A stretch of DNA of 64,000 bases from Diospyros lotus (Eukaryota; Streptophyta; Magnoliopsida; Ericales; Ebenaceae), in assembly GCF_014633365.1 (NCBI RefSeq), contig NC_068348.1, positions 1,696,678 to 1,760,677 of the forward strand, given 5' to 3'. A program made the translations under genes and the position numbers. A model generated the notes under the pieces. That model was not told the DNA's origin. It worked only from the letters and a program-made list of their open reading frames with translations, and made no database searches. How positions within the stretch are numbered: position 1 is the first letter of the stretch; the number at the start of each line of letters is the position of its first letter. Shown piece after piece: positions 60,241 through 64,000 of this stretch.

Positions 60241-60419
60241 TTTATTTTTCAGTTGAATTCTATGTTTTGTAACTGACTATCTATGCGCTCTCATATTGGA
60301 TTTTGTTTTTTGCAAAGTATTGGATGTTTGGTTTTCAATGCATTTCTATTCAGTTCTCTTAATACTTTGCTTGTGTTCATGAATATTTTATCTTGCTTAC
60401 CATATTTTTTGGTTATGAT

Positions 60420-60740
60420 AAAAAGGGGGAGAAAAATGAAAAACATATACTTGAAATGTATGTATGCTTAAAATGTATGTGTGAAATGGATGCTTACTTA
60501 AGTTGGTATCAACATTCGAATTTAAGTGAATTTAAGCCTATTAGTCTTATGTTGAAACACTAACTCTTGGTATTGAGAAGATTTTTACGTTATGTATCTT
60601 TAAACAAAAGCAAAAGAGGATGTGCCGCTTCAAGGTGTATTTCTAACTCCAATGTATGTTTATGGGGGAGTTATGTAAATATTGAATGCATATTGATTTT
60701 TCAAAGGGTTTTCATCATTATCAAAAAATAGGGGGAGAAT
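60420..60740 (+). other. Multiple polypurine tracts before the 3' LTR
   Basis: AAAAAGGGGGAGAAAAATG (about 60420-60438), TATGGGGGAGTT (about 60659-60670) and AAAAAATAGGGGGAGAAT (60724-60740, immediately before the 3' LTR). The last is the functional position for plus-strand priming. Repeated tracts are a known trait of Sireviruses. Confidence 0.75.
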
Positions 60741-62484
60741 TGTTGTATCATATTTTTTGGTATATGAGAAAAAGAGTTTTTGATGAAAAATCTATCCTTG
60801 AGATAATCATGTTTCAAAATAGGCTTCATATTTCGAAACAATGCATAAGTAGTTTTTAGGCGCGCTAGCTTAAATGTTTGAAAGAATCCAAATGCATGAA
60901 TGATGTTTCGAAACCAAGTGTCTATGTTTCGAAACACTATTCTTATATGTTTCTATATATGTTTCGAAATAGGCTTGGTCTAGATTTCATTGTTTGCTAA
61001 ATCCGCATATCATATTTCGAAACCTATATTGAATTTAAGAAGTATGTTTCGAAACCTACCCTATCATGTTTCAAAACCTATGTCCATGTCTACTGTACAT
61101 TCAACTGTTTATTTTGAGTTGCGTATGTTTTGAAAGAAGTTTTCAAAGTAGGTTTCGAAACCTCATGTCTATGTTTCGAAACTTCTGATTCTGTGTCAGC
61201 AGAATATTTTTCAAAACCAGGTAGCATGGGAGCTAAGTGTTTGTTTAATCAAAAAACCATTTAAATATCCTTTTGAAGTAATCTCTCCATGCCCTGCATT
61301 ATCTCTTGTTAAATGTCTAAGTGGAGACTGTTTTTATATTCTATTGTCCATAAGATTCCTCAAGGACATTGTCTCCCACTTGTCTGTGTCTCTAAGTGCT
61401 TTGTCCAGCTGGAAGCTGTGATGTTTCGAAACCTGAGGTTCATGTTTCGAAACCTTGGTCTAGTTCTATGATGTTTCGAAATATAGTATGTATGTTTTGA
61501 AACCTACTTTTCTGATCTTGTCTCTAACGGCTATTTTCAGTCAGAACTGTGTTTCTCAATATATATAGCAAGTCTTTAAAGATGTAAGAACAGACACAAC
61601 ACACAAGAAAAAAGAGAGTAAGCACTTATTCATCTATACTCTCAAGAGACACACGTTACACTCACAAGCACATGTGAACGAAAACAGTTGAGAAAGATTT
61701 CAACGAAGATCCTCTGTATCCATCTTCAAGTGTGCTGTGTGAAGTGAAAAAGGAGAAGCAAGACAAAGCATTCATTCATCTATGCTCTCCAACTTTCAAA
61801 CCAAAGAGGTTTGTTCAGCCGTGTTTTGGTAAGTTGTTTTAATTACGTAAATCCATTAGGCTGTAAGAGGTAAACTTTATTTATCTCGTTTAAAGCTATA
61901 AGGTTTGAGTTGAGCCTAAAGCTCACAACTTGTAAGGTTCGAGTTTATCAAGAAAAAGCTCATTGTGGTAAAGGTTTGAGTTTCCATAAAAACTCATTGT
62001 GTAAGGTTTTAGGGTGAACCGTGGCAAAACCCTTGATGTGTTGATCACTAAGTGAAAAGTGATTGTGGTTGAAAATACTTCAAGTGGGTAAGCTTGAAGG
62101 TAGTGGAGTAGGCGGGTGCCGAACCACTATAAATCTCGTGTAGTCGTGCCTTGACTATCTCATTGGTTTATTGGTGTTATCTGTGTATTCAAAAGAATCA
62201 TTTTTCAAAAGTAAAAGAAGTTTCAAAATAAGCTAACCAGAGAACAAGGTTTCGAAACATACTACAGTTGGTTTCGAAACACACATTCCAGTAAGTAAGA
62301 TTTCGAAACATACTCACCTGTGTTTCGAAACATACTTAACAGAGAGGTCAGTTTCGAAACATACTCTTTCAGGTTTCGAAACCTAGTATCCTGATTTACT
62401 AAAGTTCATCAAATTTCTTAAAATCACCCAAATCCCAATTCACCCCCCATCTTGAGATATATTTGTCATTATATAGAACTAACA
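60741..62484 (+). repeat. 3' LTR of the Sirevirus-like element
   Basis: 1744 bp, highly similar to the 5' LTR. Many differences are C/T or G/A changes within TTTCGAAA motifs, and there is one 20-bp motif-bounded unit absent from the 5' copy. It is followed by the target duplication AAACC. Confidence 0.95.
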
Positions 62485-63021
62485 AAACCCCCTCGGAAGA
62501 ATGGTCCCTCGGAGCAAGGAGAACTTGTTTCAAGTGGACTACGTTGTTTGGGATAATGTAGGGCAAAATTATTTTGGAGAAAGGTTTCCCTTGTTTTTGT
62601 TCGGAAAGATGACACGATTGGGTGTAATTTGGCATGTAGGATGCCTTTTTGGGAGAACTTATTGTTACTCTCCCTTATGAGAACTTCCACGTGACTTCTT
62701 TTAAGAGAACTTCTCATAGAAGAATGCCTTCTCCGGATAAGGGTTACAACAAAAACAATTGGAGATCTTCTAAACCTAACTCGACCCCAGTTAAACAATC
62801 TTTGATCCCATTTTAGTTGGGACAAGTCCTTTTAGATTCGAGTCATTTTGCCAACCCCTAGTTGAAATAAACTTTTTTTTGTAACTTTTATACAAAATTA
62901 CTCTCATAAAGAATGTAGCAATTCATAATTATTAGTGCAGAAGCATATTAAAGTAATTAAATGATAAATTAAATTAGTTGTCCCATACTATTCTTTATAA
63001 TTTAATTTGACTTTCTAGTTC
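62485..63021. other. Unassigned sequence right of the Sirevirus-like element
   Basis: This continues the insertion target seen at 50356-50553 (shared style, for example CTCGGAAGAA and GGCTCGG). The minus-strand open frames at 62399-62825 have no recognisable family. It may be part of an older repeat. Confidence 0.35.
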
Positions 63022-64000
63022 TGTTGATTCCTTAGGGTATAACCACTTAAGAGGGGGTGAATTGAGTGATTAAAATTTTTCTCAATTTTAATAAATATTA
63101 TTGATTAATAATTTTATTGAAAAATATATATTTGATAAATATAATAAATTATATTTGAGATTAATAATAAATGTAAACCACAAGATATAACAAAAATAAA
63201 TACAATGAGGCACAAAATAATTTATAGTGGTTCGGTGTCTTCACATACACCTACTCCACTATCTCAAGGTCTAACTACTCTTGGGGTTCCACTAAATCAA
63301 AATCACTAAGATTTTCACACTAGCTCACCTTGATTACAATGGGTTCTAGGCAACCACTACACTAAGATTTTTTTCTTAGCTTACATTGGAAACTAAATTC
63401 ACCTAGATTTTAACGGATCTAGGAAACCTATACAATCTTTAATAATAATTTAAATGTTACAAATAATTTGTCCATACTTGGACACAAATAAACAATTAAG
63501 AACAAATTATACAAGACAATAATATTTAAATAAATAAAGAAATTTGTAACTTCAAATGGAGAAGTTCGGATTTGTCATATAAGACTTAAAGAACTTTTCT
63601 CCTCTTTTCTTGTGGCTCTTTGGAGGATGAACAATGAATTTTTGAGAGTCTTGGAATGCTTGAAAATTAGCTTGAGAGCTTTGGGGAGATTTGGGTGTAC
63701 GATATGTGCAATGGATACTCAAAAAATGAGTTTGAGGGGTATTTATAAGCATTTTAGCCACTAAAGAAAATGTTAATATGAAGTTTAAAATTCAAAAAAT
63801 GTTTAGGCTTTCTCAAACAATAAGAAAACATATTTCATATTTAATTCAAAATAAATTTACTTTTTTCATGAGAAATTAAGATTTGAAAATTCAAATTTAA
63901 GCTTTTGAGACATAAATGATTAAAACAAGAAAACATGTTTAAAATCAATCTCCTTTAATTCAAAATAAATTTACTTTTTGCACGAGTAAGAGAAAACATG
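63022..64000 (-). mobile_element. Partial LTR (minus orientation) running off the window
   Basis: Plus-strand TGTTGATTCCTTAGGGTATAACC begins the feature. Its complement, ...AATTCACCCCCTCTTAAG...TCAACA, resembles the 3' ends of Copia LTRs (compare CAATTCACCCCCCCTCTTGGG at the end of the Sirevirus-like LTR). A minus-strand TATA box (TTATAAATACCCC, about 63735-63750) and a leader-like stretch follow. No primer-binding site is seen at the boundary, so it may be a solo LTR. The other end lies beyond 64000. Confidence 0.55.

Larger units (their letters stand above)
50554..62484 (+). mobile_element. Near-complete Sirevirus-like Copia retrotransposon (11.9 kb)
   Basis: LTRs at 50554-52278 and 60741-62484, flanked by AAACC on both sides (50549-50553, 62485-62489). 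Primer site TGGTATCAGAGC at 52281. Order: gag with zinc knuckle and coiled coil, protease, integrase, reverse transcriptase, RNase H (Copia order), then a 2.2-kb region with an envelope-like frame and several polypurine tracts before the 3' LTR. Long LTRs, an enlarged gag, an envelope-like region and multiple polypurine tracts are hallmarks of the Sirevirus lineage. It is defective: a solo LTR in gag, a pol rearrangement near 56990-57127, and a stop in RNase H. Without the 1575-bp insertion it would be about 10.4 kb. Confidence 0.93.

Overview
The window is nuclear DNA of a flowering plant, most likely a eudicot. It is AT-rich, its genes have many introns, and it carries plant LTR retrotransposons whose primer-binding sites match initiator tRNA-Met. 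There are no bacterial or organellar signatures. Only three host protein-coding genes can be supported. The first is a PepN-type M1 aminopeptidase (MPA1-like, minus strand, 1363-10437), rebuilt here as 33 coding exons encoding 974 residues. The second is a TIR-NB-ARC-TPR protein of the ancient non-LRR TNP/XTNX class (plus strand, 20512-23625), with an intronless coding region behind a leader intron. The third is a UBE2H/UBC4-5-6-type ubiquitin-conjugating enzyme (minus strand, 27716-41954), six coding exons and 182 residues, whose last exon lies 12.76 kb from the fifth.

Layout. 1-1362 is AT-rich flank. 1363-12050 holds the aminopeptidase with its leader and a promoter minisatellite rich in TGGGCC. 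12051-19600 is intergenic, with a long foldback element (13224-13720), a minus-strand solo LTR (14079-14719) and a GC-rich Mutator-type foldback MITE with a 9-bp target duplication (18410-18850). 19600-24120 is the TNP gene. 24124-27399 holds a possible MITE and a truncated Copia element (3' LTR at 27193-27399) that is interrupted by a small minus-strand non-autonomous LTR element. 27716-41954 is the ubiquitin-conjugating enzyme; its giant intron contains a Copia element that is itself interrupted by a chromovirus-type Gypsy element (31343-36692, target duplication TATAC).

The right third is a nest of transposons. A tandem duplication of about 1.34 kb (43548-49000) has palindromic junctions. 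Each unit carries a 629-bp solo LTR, and a 2.76-kb solo LTR has landed in the centre of one palindrome. Then comes an almost complete 11.9-kb Sirevirus-like Copia element (50554-62484, target duplication AAACC) with 1.7-kb LTRs, gag, pol and an envelope-like region. A further solo LTR sits in its gag zinc knuckle. A partial LTR begins at 63022 and runs off the window.

The host genes do not form a pathway; they are ordinary neighbours in a transposon-rich region. The most unusual signals are a run of 19-, 5- and 12-nt exons with a GC-AG intron in the aminopeptidase, the retrotransposon-inflated intron of the E2 gene, the dispersed array of the 10-bp palindrome GTTTCGAAAC in the Sirevirus-like element, and the palindrome-centred insertion in the duplicated unit. 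All boundaries come from reading the sequence by eye; no alignments or database searches were run.
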